A DNA stretch of 64,000 nt from Nyssa sinensis (Eukaryota; Streptophyta; Magnoliopsida; Cornales; Nyssaceae): assembly GCA_008638375.1 (NCBI GenBank), contig CM018036.1, forward strand, positions 18,190,332-18,254,331, read 5' to 3'. Position 1 is the first letter of the stretch. Each line of letters begins with the position of its first letter. The position numbers and the translations under genes were made by a program. A model generated the notes under the pieces. That model ran no database searches and was not told the DNA's origin. It saw only the letters and a program-made list of their open reading frames with translations. Positions 1-13,317 of this stretch are shown one piece after another.

Positions 1-994
1 TCCTAGACGGTCTCAGAATCCTCTGATCTAGCCACTCCGTAATTGCAAATCCTCACAATCTCAATGTCCACTGATCGCTCAACACTGAATCCACAAGCTT
101 TGAACTCTATACTTCATCAAAGGTGAAATTGACATGAACAAGAAGCTTTTAGATCTGATTTGGATCTAGTGAATGATCTAAATCAATCAATGAATGAGAG
201 TAGAGAAACCTATGAATGAAAATTATGATTGATCTCTCATGAAAGCTTTTTGATCTATCAACTATTTAGCTCTCACAATTGATTTCTCTCTTACTCTATT
301 TTTCACTACTCTCAATTGAATTTTTGTGATATTTCGCAATGAACTTCTTCAATCCAAAATGAGTTTCAAAACAGACTATAAATCTATTTTCCGCCCAAGG
401 TTCGTTCAAACGAACCATCACTTGTTTGAAAGAACAAGGAACGAATATCAAACGAACACAATTCTGGGGTTGCAGCTTTTCGTTTGATACGGGCTTTTCG
501 AATGAATGAAAATGAACTTATGTTCCTCGTTTGAATGAGCCAAGTGCAGCTCTTCTTTGATACAGGCTTTTCGAATGAATAAAAATGAAGTTCTATTGTT
601 CGTTCAAACGAGTCAAGGCTCGTTCAAATGAGCAACAGATAGTTGCTCATTTTGCTTGTTTGTGAACAAATTTTCCTTTAGAAATTTTAAGATGAATTTT
701 TGGGAAAATTGTTTCACAATCACAAGTCTAACACACACATGATGTTATGATAAAGATTATATGCATTGCAAGCAATGTGTGAGTGTGTGAGATCCAAATC
801 AAAAACAAAAGTCCAATATACCTTTCGTGAACCAAGCCGACCGGTAGATATGCACGGTAATGTCTCTTGGACAATCTTGGAGTAGAACAGGCATTGAGGT
901 ACTCACTCCTAGAACTTATGTAATGATTACACACAAAGCATGTTTTGTCAAATCGGATTAGCCAATTACAATATCGGACCCGTTGGTCCTAACA
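1..994 (-). repeat. 3' LTR (partial) of the non-autonomous copia-type element
   Basis: Direct-repeat partner of about 7690-8607. Shared landmarks include the Trp/Leu-poor AT-rich stretch, several TTCGTT(C/T)(A/G)AACGA-like motifs near 403-625, and the terminal segment 959-994. It ends with CTAACA, the complement of the TGTTAG start. The rest of this LTR lies to the left of the window. Confidence 0.8.
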
Positions 995-1010
995 AACTCC
1001 TCCTTTGGCA
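995..1010 (-). promoter_or_regulatory. Polypurine tract of the copia-type element
   Basis: On the minus strand this reads as GCCAAAGGAGGAGTT directly before the LTR start TGTTAG. Its position and composition match the plus-strand DNA priming site of plant Ty1/copia elements. Confidence 0.75.
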
Positions 1011-2219
1011 ATCTGTAATAAAATTGCGTGAAATAGTATAGCAATACAATACATTAAAATTTATAATTTCTTTCTATTTGGTTCTTTGGGGGTTATAGAT
1101 TTTGGTGTATTGTATTCCTATACTATTTTACGTTGTTTTTTCACGAATTTTCAAAGGGGGAATTTGTCTCCTAAAGAGCCAGATATAAGAAAATTATATT
1201 TTGACTTAGTATCCTACACTAAAGATATCACTTAGCAATGCTTAACAAGTAGTCAACCTATTTCCTGTACAATAAACTTAATTATACCACGTGAGATCAC
1301 ATCAAAAGAGATATATTAAATAAATCCAATGAAATCACACAAATAGATGAGTATCAATATAAGAGATGGTACAGTAAACATGGTAACTATATGCAATCAA
1401 ATCAAATCCTGAGCAAGAGAAAGTGACTCTAAACTATCTCATATATATGCAAAAAAACGTATATTACTCCCCCTCAATATATGCTCAATATAAATGTCCT
1501 AATTTTCCCCTTCCTTTATAACCCCATCTCCCTCTTTTTGTCAGGATGATAAATGATGTACCAAATAAGCAATATTATAAGGAAGTAGAAAAAAACAAGG
1601 TAAGCATGCATAACGAGATATCATAAAACTGATAGTAATGATAATAGACACAATAAGGAAAATATCAATGATATAATAAAAAATAGTGAGTCTATCATTA
1701 ATTCCAAAAAAACTAAAACAATAAGTCATAAGAGAAAAACTGTCAAAACAAATAAGTACATGTAGCTAATGAGTATAAAGATATACAAGAAAACCTCACT
1801 ACAAAATCACTCATCACTTATGTAATCTAAAACAAATTGAATCACTGATCATCTTCAGGTGGTGATGGAGGAGGAAAGGCATATGCGAGAGCATCTATCA
1901 ACCTCTATAGAGCTCCTCGAAAATAGGTCGTCTCCTTCATCATCAACATGAAGTAGTTTGATCGTATCCGAAGATAGTGCTGCTCCAGCCTATAATCAAT
2001 GTCAACAGTGATCTGATCCTGATGTAGTTGTAGTCGATCCTCTAACTCATCTCTCGAGATTGGATGACCAGCTATAGATGAGGAAGTTCCTACTGATGCA
2101 TGAAAGTCTGCACCTAATGAGGTATGAAACTCTGGTGGAGTCTGGTCAACAAAAAAGTCCTCAACATGAATCTGATCTCTAGGTTACTATTACGGCAGCG
2201 ACGATGGATGTGGCTGCTA
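1010..2219. other. Untranslated 3' part of the element, no gene seen
   Basis: AT-rich stretch between the polypurine tract and the degraded second ORF. Short open frames here have no recognisable motif. I see nothing that supports a gene. Confidence 0.5.
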
Positions 2220-3075
2220 CTACGGTGCCAGTACGGGTGGCTGTTGGGCCTCTTGATGCTCATCATCAACATCGTCCTCATCGGAAGGAACGATGATATA
2301 TCCTCGGGATTTGGCAAGTGTCCAACATGTAAATAGACCAGATGAGAGGATGAGTATGTCAATAGTATAGAAAAAAACGTGTTGTGCAGCACAGATCCTA
2401 GTAATCAGGCTGCCGAATGGCAAAGATGCAGTGCGTCTAGTACCATTAGTGGAGGAATTGATGACTCTAAGAATATATGAGGGAGCATCGATCAGTATGA
2501 CAATACTGATGACATACAGAAGTGTAGCATGGGAGATAGTCAGCATGTTTGTCTGGCTAACTAGATCTACGCTACACACGATGAGATTGAGGATACGATA
2601 ACCGTCATGAAGATAACCTAACTCTAAGGTGGTAGCCCTCGTGGCGAAGATTGTCGAACTGTCGACTTGGAGGGTGGATGCGATAAGATCTGTAGAAGAT
2701 AGAATAGTACCCTGAGGGAATAGGAAACTTGGTTACTCAACTCGAGGAAGGCTAAGAGTCTAAGCGATTATGTCTACGGTGGGAGAAAGAAGTACACTAC
2801 GAACCGTCACTAGGTAGGCTCTCTAGTCATCACGAGAACCTAGGTTCGAGTAAAACTCTCGAACGAGGGCACGTAAGTCAAATAGCATGTAAGCTACAAT
2901 CTTATGTATGTCATCTATAGTACATACTCTCTCAACGAGGATTGGATGGGACAGGACAGACGCTACCCAAACCTGAATAACTTGGGTCAGAAAGTGAACC
3001 ATGACCTGAGGTGTAGCAACCAGACGGATAGCATAGGAAAAGTGTCATCGCTTTATGGGAACCGTCTTGGATGAC
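2220..3075 (-). pseudogene. Degraded plant-transposon-domain ORF
   Basis: Read on the minus strand from an ATG near 3075, one frame continues through several stop codons to an acidic tail (SDEDDVDDEHQEAQQ) and a stop near 2220. Recognisable blocks are FLTQVIQVWV, a region like LRALVREFYSNL, a long hydrophobic stretch (LLYVISIVILIDAPSYILRV), and the segment LPFGSLITRIC. That last segment is typical of the 'putative plant transposon protein' domain carried by large non-autonomous plant retroelements. The molecular role of that domain is not known. It lies downstream of gag, where pol or an env-like ORF would be expected. Stops near 3045 and 2835 and others make it non-functional. The family assignment rests on remembered motifs, not on a search. 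Confidence 0.55.
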
Positions 3076-4749
3076 ATGATCACGTAGTATATATCAACTA
3101 TAGAATGTAAGATAAACCTAATATGGCAATACGTCTAGTGTACTTAACTATCGTCCACACTAACCTTAAGTGTAAATGAAAAATCAATTAAGCCTAATGG
3201 AAAGTAAGAAATTAAGGACTTATAGAATCAATGAACAGATGGAATCACAAAACGATCGATAAAATAGATGTCCTTGACGAGTTGAACAAACTAACCGGAA
3301 CAAAAACTTAGAATGATGTAATCCAGGATTAAGATGTCACAAAGAAATATGAGGATTAGAGAGAAAATAAGAGAAAGTGAATGAAGAATGTGATCAGTTC
3401 AGCAGGTTTCTTGCATGTCCTGAACTGAGCAAAGTTTGTTCGAACGAGGGTCGTTCAAACGATGGTTTGTTTGAACGAGCACTCGAAGCTGCCATTCTCT
3501 TAGAAAAATAGAGTGTCCTTCTCTATTTGATAATCCTCTGCGCATTTCAACTACTAAATAGGAGAAAACTGGAATTTTCATGAAAACAACTCTTTTTAGC
3601 TACAAAACTCTAAGATGAATTCTGTTATTTTCAAAGCTAAAAGCAATTCCATTGTTTTTAAGTTGAAATATGAATTTGAATAACCTTTTGAGTGAATTTG
3701 AGTGATGTAAATGTGTTCTTAATTGTATCAATACATTCAAATGATCTTAGAACACTAAAATGCACGCAAGCTCGCTCTCTACTCACTCAACCATGGTAAT
3801 TAGACATATGCATTAATTTCAACCATGAAATGTTCTTGTGTCAAAATTAACTTTCTATGGTGTTGAATGATTTTCACATCAATAAGAGCAAACAACAATA
3901 ATCAACCAACTTAGGAATTTTTTGACCATTTCTAATCAAAACTCCCTCTTAACTTAAAAGCAAGATTTTGCGAATTGAATTTGCACTTGCCTCACCTTTT
4001 GCAAGGCGGCTTTCACACAGTTGAGTAGGCTGTTCTTTTCAAAGGATTTTCCAATGCTAGCAAATACACTATCTCAAAGTTTGCCATTTCCTTCCACTCT
4101 TTCATTTTTGTGTATGTGCCATTTTCATTTTAGCTTTTATTTTAGGTCATTGATTTTTACAACCTAAGTCAATCTTTCTAGCCATGGACTTATTGAGATG
4201 TAAGCATAAAACCATTAAGTCCAATCTATCTAGTAGTCAATCTCATGTAAGACATAAGCAATACTATAAACAATGAGATCACAAGTATATTGAAAACTTG
4301 TTCGCTATTCAAGTGAATAAGATTGTGTGAAGATATTGATAAAACAAAGTTCACAAGTCATAGCTCAATCACTTAAAATGCACTTAATACATTTCTCTTT
4401 TCAAAAAATGGAATTACCATTAGCAATGAAAATGAAAGAAAAATATTTTTGGATTATTGACTTCACAAAGGTATGAAATATACCTAACTATGAAAGATAA
4501 AAAAATCCACCAAAAAGAAAAGAAAAGAAAAAAGATCCATAGACTTAGAATAGATGACTAATGTAAGGATCACCTAGACTATAGAAAAAAACTCAACTTA
4601 CTCAAAGATGATTTTTAATAAGAAAAATTGAGTAAGATGGGATAAAGCAAATCATAGGGATACTCTAGAATGTGAGTAAATAATAGAATCCCTAAATTGC
4701 TATAAAATCTCTTAGTCATCTAAGAGGTGAATTAACTCTTCTCGACGAA
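3076..4749. other. Internal non-coding region of the element where pol is absent
   Basis: About 1.7 kb of AT-rich sequence with no integrase, RT or RNase H motif in any frame. It contains another cluster of the TTCGTTCAAACGA-type motif at 3436-3480, matching motifs in the LTRs. This is where the pol genes of an autonomous copia element would lie. Confidence 0.5.
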
Positions 4750-6900
4750 GAAGCAAATTATGAAGTGTGACTTGAACACTCCTTCTCAAGACCTTTCAAT
4801 TTATCCTTCCTCACCCAAATTTTTCTTACAATTCTTTTAGGAGTAGAAGAGACATTTTGTGTCTTGACATTACCTCCAACCTTGGAATGGGAAATTACAT
4901 TAGGCTTTTCAAGGTTGAAAATTTGAATGATCCTTTGAGCCATACTCCTTGATTTTTGAATATGTGTATTCATTTGTTGCTTTAAGGTAACAATTTCCAA
5001 TTTGTGCTCTAAGGTCACGGTGTGAGATTTTGTTTGATTTTTCTTAGTAAACCCACACTTCTTCCTAGAATGCCCTTCAACCATACAATAAGAACAAAAC
5101 AAAGATTTTGGTTGAGGTTTGGCTTGTTGTCTAGACTGAGGCAGTGGAAGAGAATGTGCTTGAGGCTTTGGTTAAGGTTGGGTTTGCCTTTTAGGTTTAG
5201 GTGGTTTAACACATTTAGATTTTGAGGACACAAACACAACTGACTTGAGTATGGGAGATTGACTTGAAGTGGATATGGAAGGCTTGTTCTTATCCATGAA
5301 CATGCCATAACCCAAACCACTTCTATCATCCTTGATTTGGATGGTATTAAGCATTTTAGAAAGCTTATTTGACCTATCCTCAAGATTGACATTTACATTC
5401 CTAGCTTAAATGAGTTGTTTACTAAGAAAGTGAACTTTAGAATTCAATTCCTTTTTTCAACCTCACAAGCAGCTAGGGATGCTATAAGCCTTCTTACCTT
5501 AACAACTAACAAATTTCTTTCTTTTTCTAAGGTGTTAATCTTTTCTAAGAGAGACAATTTATCCTCATTTAGTTGATTCAATAAAGATTGATCAACTACT
5601 AAAGCACTTTTCTCTTTCTCACATGACTTGAGTTTAATGATAAGCATTCATGTTAGAATTCTTGAGATTTATTGATTTATTGAATAGTCTTTTAGAAGCA
5701 ATCTCAATATTATCTTCTTCATCACTCTTACTATCATTAGACATAAGGTCTTTGTTGTCTTCATGATCTTCATCCTCAATGGATGATGATCCTTTATGGA
5801 CATTGGTGACACTTGTGAAAGCCAAGAATTGACTTTCATTACCTTTTTCTTCCTCTACATCATCATCTTCATCCCCTTTATCCTTTTTGGAAAGAGATGA
5901 TTTCATTTCCCTCCTATTTCGAGAATTTCCCTCTCTCTTGTTAGGACAATCAGCCGCTATGTGCCCAAAATTATGCAATTATAGCACTCAATAGATTTAG
6001 AGGAGGATTTTGATAAAGGTATTTTCCTATAACTACTAGAAAAATATTTTTGGACTTTGTCTCTTAAAGAGTTAGAATTTCCAAAGGATCTTTTACTTGA
6101 GCTTTAAGATCCTTTAGAGGTAGGCCTTCTACCCTTGAGGTACTTATTAAACCTCCTAACAAAGAGAGCTAAGTCTTCATTGTTTATAGACTCAGGGTCA
6201 ATCTCTAAATCCCCTTCACTTTCTCTTTGTGTTGATTTTAAGGCAAAAACTTTAGTCTTCTTTGCTTGCCTTAGAGTTAGCTCAAAAGTTTGAAGTGAAC
6301 CAACTAACTCATTAACAAAGAGAGAGTCCACGTCCTTACTTTCCTCAATGGTGGTTATCTTAAGTTAAAATCTCTCAATGAGAGACCTAAATATTTTTCT
6401 TTCTATCTTGGTCCTTTCTAGCTTCTCTCCTAGGTTGAATGATGAGTTGATAATGTCACTCAATTTAACATAGAACTTGGAAAAGGTTTCCGATTCTTCC
6501 TTTCTTAAAGCTTAAAACCTAAAAGTCAACATTTGTAATTTTGACCTTTTTACTGCAAACATACCCTTATAGGTAGTCTCGAGAATGTCCCAAGCTTCCT
6601 TGGATGTCTCACAAGTCATGATGAAGCGAAACTCATCAGGAGTTACCGCGTTAAAGATGGCATTCAACCCTTTATTGTTATATCCACTCATCCTTAATTC
6701 TAACTCATTCCAAGTGTTCAAAGGCTTAACTACGGAGGGAATTGCCATAGTTGTAGTTGTCACCGGAGGAGTCCAACCTTCTTGGATGGCGAGCCATACT
6801 TTCTCATCCACGATTCTTAAGAATGCTCTCATGCGAGCTTTCTAATACGCATAATTAGAGTCGTCAAATATGAGTGGTTGTGAGATCGAACTGCCTTTTC
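4750..6900 (-). pseudogene. Decayed copia-type gag (UBN2/DUF4219 class with CCHC knuckles)
   Basis: Reading begins near 6890 with a SQPLIFDDSNYAY-like start, then a TAG at 6842-6844 where the family has Trp, then KARMRAFLRIVDEKVWLAIQ and the conserved core with TCETSKEAWDILETTYKG (6832-6512). Further pieces are 6331-6104 (GSLQTFELTLRQAKKTK), a zinc knuckle with NFGHIAADC and an acidic linker (5978-5634), a coiled-coil-like Leu/Lys/Glu segment (5647-5444), and a second knuckle CSYCMVEGHSRKKC followed by RKIWVRK (5102-4758). Gag would build the virus-like particle and bind element RNA. Several stops and at least one frameshift, around the first knuckle, inactivate it. The frame ends where protease would begin in an autonomous element. 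Confidence 0.8.
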
Positions 6901-6957
6901 TTAACCCTTCCCCGGGTTACTTTACTTAAGATATCAATCAGTTGCCTTTGAAATTAG

Positions 6958-6971
6958 GCTCCGATACCACT
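6958..6971 (-). promoter_or_regulatory. Primer binding site (initiator-Met tRNA type)
   Basis: The minus strand reads TGGTATCGGAGCC, one base away from the usual TGGTATCAGAGCC that pairs with the 3' end of tRNA-iMet. It sits just outside the right-hand LTR, as expected for minus-strand DNA priming. Confidence 0.75.
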
Positions 6972-8607
6972 CTATTACAGATCGATACCACTAAGATATC
7001 ACTTAAGGTTCCAAAGTATTAATTAAACCTAGAAGAGGGGAGGGAAGGGGAGGTTGAAAATTTTGGTTCTAGAATTAAAAATTTCTCAATTGTTAATTTC
7101 AAATCTTGTTTACAACAACGATGCCACAACAACAAAATCACTCAATGTGATTAATCCAACATATTGGCCCTTAAGCCAACATATAGGCCCTTCCACCAAT
7201 GTAGGGACAAGAAATGTTCAAAGAGACAAACCTATCAACAATAACCTAATTGATCATATAGTTCAATTTGATATTCAATTTAATCAATTCAATGCAAAAT
7301 TCAACTAAGTGATCAAATGCTAATTCAATTCAATTTATAATTTTAATTGCTTAATTAAGTTTTCAATTAATCAAATATTTGCTAAATTATGAAATTCATG
7401 AAAACTTAATATCAATATCAATATTCAAGTGAAAACATTTAAGCAAAACTAATTAATAAATTGAAAGAGATGAAGTGATTGAGAGATTTACAAACCGATT
7501 GATGACGGAGAAACCATCAAGGAAAACAATCCTTAGAGTAAAACTCCAGAGCCAGGCCAATGCTTAAGGAAGACTTCCATTATGATAGAAATGGAATTAC
7601 AAAGTATCTACGAATGAACTCTACACCTCAAGCTCCATTATACCCGATCACCCCTTCAATTTTCTCTTGGATTCACAAGCTCTTCATAGCTGGAATCCAA
7701 GAATAACCGGAATCCTCTGATCTAGCTACTCCACATTTGCAAATCCTCACAACCTCGGTGTCCACCGATCGCTTAACATCGAATCCTTAAGCTTGAACTC
7801 TGTACTTTATTAATGGTGAAATTGACATGAACAAGAGGCTCTTAAATCTGATTTGGATCTAGTGAATGAACTAAATCAATCAATGAATGAGAGTATAGAA
7901 ATGTATGAATGACAATTATGATTGATCTCCCATGAAATTTTTTTGATCTATCACGTATTTAACTCTCATAATTGATTTCTCTCTTACTCTATTTTTCATT
8001 GCTCTCAATTGAATTTTCGTGATATTTCACAATAAACTCCTTCAATCTAAAATGGGCTTCAAAATAGATTATAAATCTATTTTTTGCCTAAGGTTCGTTC
8101 GAACGAATCATCACTCGTTTGAATGAACAAGGAACGAATATCAAACGAGCACAATTCTGAGGTTGCAGCTCTTCGTTTGATATAGGCTTTTCGAACAAAT
8201 GAAAACGAATGAAAATGAAGTTTTGTTGTTCGTTCTTAGGAGCAGTAGAGAGTTGCTCATTCTTCTTGTCTTATGATAAGAATTTTCTCTTAGAGTTTTT
8301 AAGATGCATTCTTTGAAAAATTGTTTCACAATCACAAGTCTAACACACACATGATATTATGATAAAAATTATAGGCAATGCATGCAATGTGTGAGTGTGT
8401 TAGATCCAAATCAAAAGCAAAAGTCCAATATACCCTTCGTGAACCAAGTCGGCCAGTAGATATGGACGGTAATGTCTCTTTGGACGATCTTGGAGTAGAA
8501 CGGGCATTGAGGTACTCACTCTTAGGACTTCTGTAATGATTACAAACAAATCATGTTTTGTGAAACCAGATTAGCCAATTATAATATCGGACTCCTTGGT
8601 GCTAACA
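6972..8607 (-). repeat. 5' LTR of the non-autonomous copia-type element
   Basis: The outer end is CTAACA at 8602-8607 (TGTTAG on the minus strand). The inner end is placed next to the primer binding site, giving about 1.6 kb; I could not find a clean CA terminus there, so this edge is uncertain by several bases. From about 7690 to 8607 it aligns with 1-994 with many scattered substitutions, which indicates an old insertion. Confidence 0.7.
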
Positions 8608-9994
8608 CTAACAATATATTTAGTGGCAGTTTTAGAAATTATTGACAAAAGTATAAAGATTAGAATTCAAGGTAGACTTTGACGAAATATAAAATATTTT
8701 TAAGGGGACCTCCAAATGTTTGAAAAACTAAAATATGGTTGTAAAAATAGAAAAACAAGTTTTTCAACTTTTTTGGGGAGTTGAAGGGGTCGTAGTCCTC
8801 CTCAGCCCCCTTACGTCTACTGTCGATACATTATAAATGTTAATACTGTTACATGTCCCTAATTTTTATTCTTATTTGTATCCCAATATGATTTGGTATC
8901 ATGTGTTGTCTTTGAAATAACATAATGTGAGACCCAAAAACATCATATGAAACCACTTTATATTTTGTAGAATCCAAAAGAAGTAATGCAATAAAAAGAT
9001 GAAAAAATACATCATGTGCACAATTTTCATGACTTGTACTCTCTTTATGCTTTTAATGTTGTTTTTTGGTTATTCTCTAATGTTAACTAACAAAAAAAGT
9101 TAAGGCAAATTTAGTACAATTAATTTATTAATAAAACTTAATCAATTATTTCTTAGAGTTCACGCACATAAACCCAAATTAATTCTCTAATGAATTAAAA
9201 AATTAATTAGACAAGAATCGTAAAACTTAAGTGGTAAACCAAGAGTTCTTATAGAAATTAATTTAGATTCCTATTTAATTATATGGCCAAGTGCTACAAT
9301 TAAAATTTTTAATAATATAAAGAGCATGAATAAAATAAAGCCCAGTCCTAGCAAAAGAGAGACATACGGTATATAGTGAGAAAACCTCAAGGGGAAGAAA
9401 AACCCACTATACTACAAAAGAACAATCCATTAACCTCTCTGCTGGTAAAGAATAATCCATTAATAACCAATATAGTTACATGAAACAAAACTGACAACCT
9501 TGATTACTAACCTACTACACTGCCTAGTAGTTTACCACTAGTCATTCAACTCTGTTGTCCTATCTTGTTTCACTATTGTTTGCCAATTGCATTTATTAGT
9601 CGTTCATTTACCAAAGCAACACCTAATTTTAATCATAACCCACATTCAAAGATCCATGCTACGTGGTTTGCAACTCCATATGCAGTGATTTAGAGATGTG
9701 TCCAAAGATTTCTCTTGGCAAACTCACAATTAGCTCTATGAAAAGGAACTATGGTTGGGCATGCTAATAGGTTATACTAGATATGTAAACCTTGTGGATG
9801 TGTTTTTGAAACATGTGTAAAGCCTCTAAATTTCTCTATTCATCCTTAATGTAAAGATAACATTATGACTTTGGAAAAATTGTAGTGCATGTTTATTAAA
9901 CTTATAGATATTGTGTAAAAAAATGTTAAAGTGTGTGCTAGTGTACCATTATATGGGTGTGGAAGAGATATGACTTATTGATGGTGACAAGACC
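8608..9994. other. Intergenic, no gene seen
   Basis: AT-rich sequence flanking two transposons. No ORF, RNA gene or repeat boundary that I can support. Confidence 0.5.
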
Positions 9995-11369
9995 TGTCAC
10001 GCCCCTGATCGTGAGGAGGCCTGGGGTGAGGTACATGTCATTTAAGGTGAGGGAATGAAGTGAAATACACCTTTAATCACTCCAAATTAGTGTGAAAAGG
10101 CTATAGCATGTGAATAGAGCAAAGAAGAGTTGGTTCGGAAAGCCAAACTAGCAAGATAAGAGTAAAGGGGACCCTAGCTCTCTGATTGCCAATCGGCACA
10201 CAAAGAGGGGGGTTTCCAACCTCTCTATTCCTATTGGCCTCCTCGAGTGTCGATCTGTAGGGGATCACCAGCCCTGTCCCTGTTTAAGATCCTTTTCCCC
10301 GTTTTGGCCTTCCATCTTGATTCAAACCTTTTCCCTCATATCAGAAACCTTTATTTTCTGTCTCCTTTATGTTAATTTCATTGTTTGATACCGACTTATA
10401 CGTCAATCATCACATAGATATATCAAGGGACTTAATTAAAAATCTAGTTCCAACATTTAAAATCCACAAAGTTCACAATGCACTAGTTAGCTTTACAAGT
10501 TTTACATCACCATCTTCATTTCATTTTTAGACAAGTTAACTTAAAAAAAGTATAGTTCATTTTAAAAGTGTTTGAGTACAAAAAAAAAAAAAAATTCTCC
10601 AAGAAGTATAATATCACAAATTTACACAAATAGAAGTATGTCCAAAAATGTCCCAAAAGTTGTTTTCCTAAAACGGCTCATGATAGTCCTTTAACTAGTA
10701 GTAGTCTCCTTGCCCGTTCCTACATCTAGTAGGGGTTAATACAACAACCCTAATAGAAAAATCTAAACAAAGGTAAAAAAATATGGTATCCCGTGTATGT
10801 CTATGCCTGTGTAGTGTCACACAAGTGTTCACCGAGCATGGATTCACAAAAATGTAAATGAATCAACAAATATATATTCTTTCATGTATTATTAACATGC
10901 ATGATCATCAAGGGAAAAACACCATATAATTGAAACAATGTATAAGCCAATTAATTGGGTTTAATGTTCATCCAGGTCTTTTAAATTCTCAATTTTCCCA
11001 TATCAAACTTCCAAGTCTCAATCCCAAGACTATTTTCCTAGTCAGCCCCTAGTAAGCCTTGTATGCTTTATGGGCTACTAACCCGATGGAGACATACGAC
11101 CACCAACATGGGTTTATGGCGTGCAAGCCGATGGGAGACACCATCCTAAACATGAATAAAATCCCGGGTAAGTGCAATCTCACCACGCTCAAGAGCACAC
11201 AAATCACGTAAACCATCTCTAGCCAGAATGTTCATTTCTTTCCAAGTTTCCATTCTCATCATTCAAAGATTATATCAAAAACATTTGCCTCCACAATTCA
11301 TACCAAATTCGTTAATATAGTTATCCTTTCATACAATTATGAGTATGCACCATTTTTTAACATAAATAG
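9995..11369 (+). mobile_element. TGTCACGCCCC-type LTR (copy E), 5' part
   Basis: Starts TGTCACGCCCC, the signature of a repeat family present at least seven times in this window. It shares long blocks with 21728-23592 and, on the opposite strand, with 42501-43369. Examples are the block around 10720 (CTACATCTAGTAGGGGTTAA) and the block at 11046-11160 containing GGGCTACTAACCCGATGG. It is non-coding and probably a solo LTR of a plant Ty3/gypsy-like element. It is interrupted at 11370 by copy A; where it resumes is not clear. Confidence 0.65.
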
Positions 11370-12504
11370 TGTCACGACCCTATCCATAGGGCTTAACCAT
11401 GAGGTCATTGGAACCCCGAAAGGGAAAGTCTTTGGGCTAATCAACCTAGTTATGTGAATAAAATACAGGCCATAATTTTTTTATTTCCCTAATCATTTTC
11501 CTTAATTAATTTTGTTTTCATGATTAGACTTGTTCAAGTCCCGTAATGGGATTTATCCAACTAAATTACTATCAAGGCATGCTATAGTAAATGAAATTGA
11601 AAATAAATAAAAAATATTAATAATGTTCAAATTATACAATGTCCATTAATACAAAGCTAGATGACTAAGGGTACAAGCATTCTTACAAATTTAATGAATA
11701 AATGATATATAAATGAAATCCTAAGTAAACTAAGTCTTCAATCATCTGCTACTGCCCCAACAGGTACTTTCCATATCTAGTGCACTTGCTATTTCCATGA
11801 ACAATAGGGGTGAGTCAGAATGCGAAGTAGGATTTTCCAAAACACACAAACAAGCAGGGTGCAAAAACTAATGCAAGTCCAAAGAGGATAATCCCTAATG
11901 TCCAGAATGAAATCACAAGCACACGAAAATATCCTCTACCAAATCACAAATGTAGATCTAAACAACCAGCATAATAGAACACCACCCCACATGGTGAAAT
12001 AGCAGTAATAAAGGCAAGTAGTATATATATTTGAACACAAGATATATATATATATATACATAGTAACCCCACAACGTACCACTATTTCCTATTCAAATCA
12101 ATATGAACAATAACATCCAACAACAATACAATTAATACAAGATAGTAGAAAGATAATTTAGCAAGGTGTGGTCACTACATAGTCCAGACATACACCAAGT
12201 ACAATCCACAACACAATAAGTCAATTAACATCCACTTCATTCATCAATATAGCCAATGTAAACACTCAAGCTCAATGCATAAACATTTTTATGAATGCAA
12301 AATGATATGCTTATGATTTAACACACGCACAGGGTCCCCGAAGCACTTGTATTTCTCCTTCTCATGAGTTGGTAACTCATAGGTCTGGGGAACCTCCTGT
12401 GCAGGTTTATGGCCCGCAACCAAAGGGAGTCTCTATTCCTGAAATAGAACGGGGCTCACATCCTCTCAATATCATATGAGTTTACATTATCAAATCCACA
12501 TAAA

Positions 12505-12600
12505 TCCCTATGACTAATGGCCATGTATTTGAAGGGCCTACCTCTTAGCCAGGTATTTGAAGGGCCTGCTACCTAACCAAGTATTGAAGGGATTGTTCCT
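12505..12600. repeat. Three-copy tandem repeat of about 30 bp
   Basis: The motif GTATTTGAAGGGCCTGCTACC-like recurs three times in succession with small changes, inside LTR copy A. Confidence 0.6.
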
Positions 12601-13105
12601 TATCCTAAGGATCAAATCGAATATATATTTAGTAAAATCTCATAAGTACACCACTCTTTTTATTCCATAATTTCGTCCTATTTAATTCATTTCCATTTAT
12701 AGTACCAATGTCTCGCAAGCTCATACCACTCGTGGGGTACCCATTAATGCCATCTCAACTCATAATATCACTGGATCCACACAAATCTCACATCACTCAA
12801 CCATACTTAAGATGCCTTGTGGTTTCACAATATACCATAGCCACACAGGCTCACACTAAGATCCATATCCATCCACTGTCACAAAGTGTAATGTGTGTTA
12901 TCTCTATATACAAGGATCAAGTAACCATTAGAGTGTCCATATATGTATTCATGATAGATTTATAGGTGATAGTAAAGCACCCAAGTGATAATGACAGTCA
13001 CGCCATAAGAATCAAATGACAAGCATGCAATACTAACCAATCAAGATGTGATCCTAGTCCTAGTCGTCACCTAACCATAAGGAAATACTACATCTATCTC
13101 TCAGA

Positions 13106-13195
13106 ATATGTATTATTGTAACATCACCTTATAAGTAACCTCAAAATATGTATTATTGTAACATCGCCTTATAAGTAACCTAGACAAGTAATCAA
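13106..13195. repeat. Tandem duplication of about 47 bp
   Basis: The block beginning AATATGTATTATTGTAACAT and ending TTATAAGTAACCT occurs twice back to back with one or two substitutions, so the duplication is recent relative to the element. Confidence 0.75.
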
Positions 13196-13317
13196 ATTTA
13201 ATATAATCTTATGTTATTGTATTACCCATAAGTCATAAGTAATTTAATATCAAGTATAGCCCTTGAGATGAAATCAATAGTGTTTCAAAATGTTTGAGGC
13301 ACCTCTTAAAACTAAGT

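Larger units (their letters stand above)
1..8607 (-). mobile_element. Non-autonomous Ty1/copia-type LTR retrotransposon, left end outside window
   Basis: Bases 1-994 and about 7690-8607 are the same sequence; both end (plus strand) in a CTAACA terminus, so read on the minus strand the LTRs begin TGTTAG. Next to the left copy is a purine-rich tract (minus strand) and about 6958-6971 is an initiator-Met-type primer binding site, so the element is transcribed right to left. Between the LTRs I see a broken gag (about 6900-4750) and a second broken ORF (3075-2220) of the kind labelled 'putative plant transposon protein domain'. No protease, integrase, RT or RNase H motifs are recognisable. I infer a gag-only, non-autonomous element that must have depended on enzymes of another copy. 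Confidence 0.8.

Noticed and set aside
2114..2392. Open frames on both strands over the second ORF of the copia-type element
   Set aside because: They are shadows of the degraded plant-transposon-domain frame, which is the only one with family-like motifs.
12708..12965. 85-codon plus-strand ORF in LTR copy A
   Set aside because: No recognisable domain, and the region is a non-coding LTR with homologous copies that are not open.
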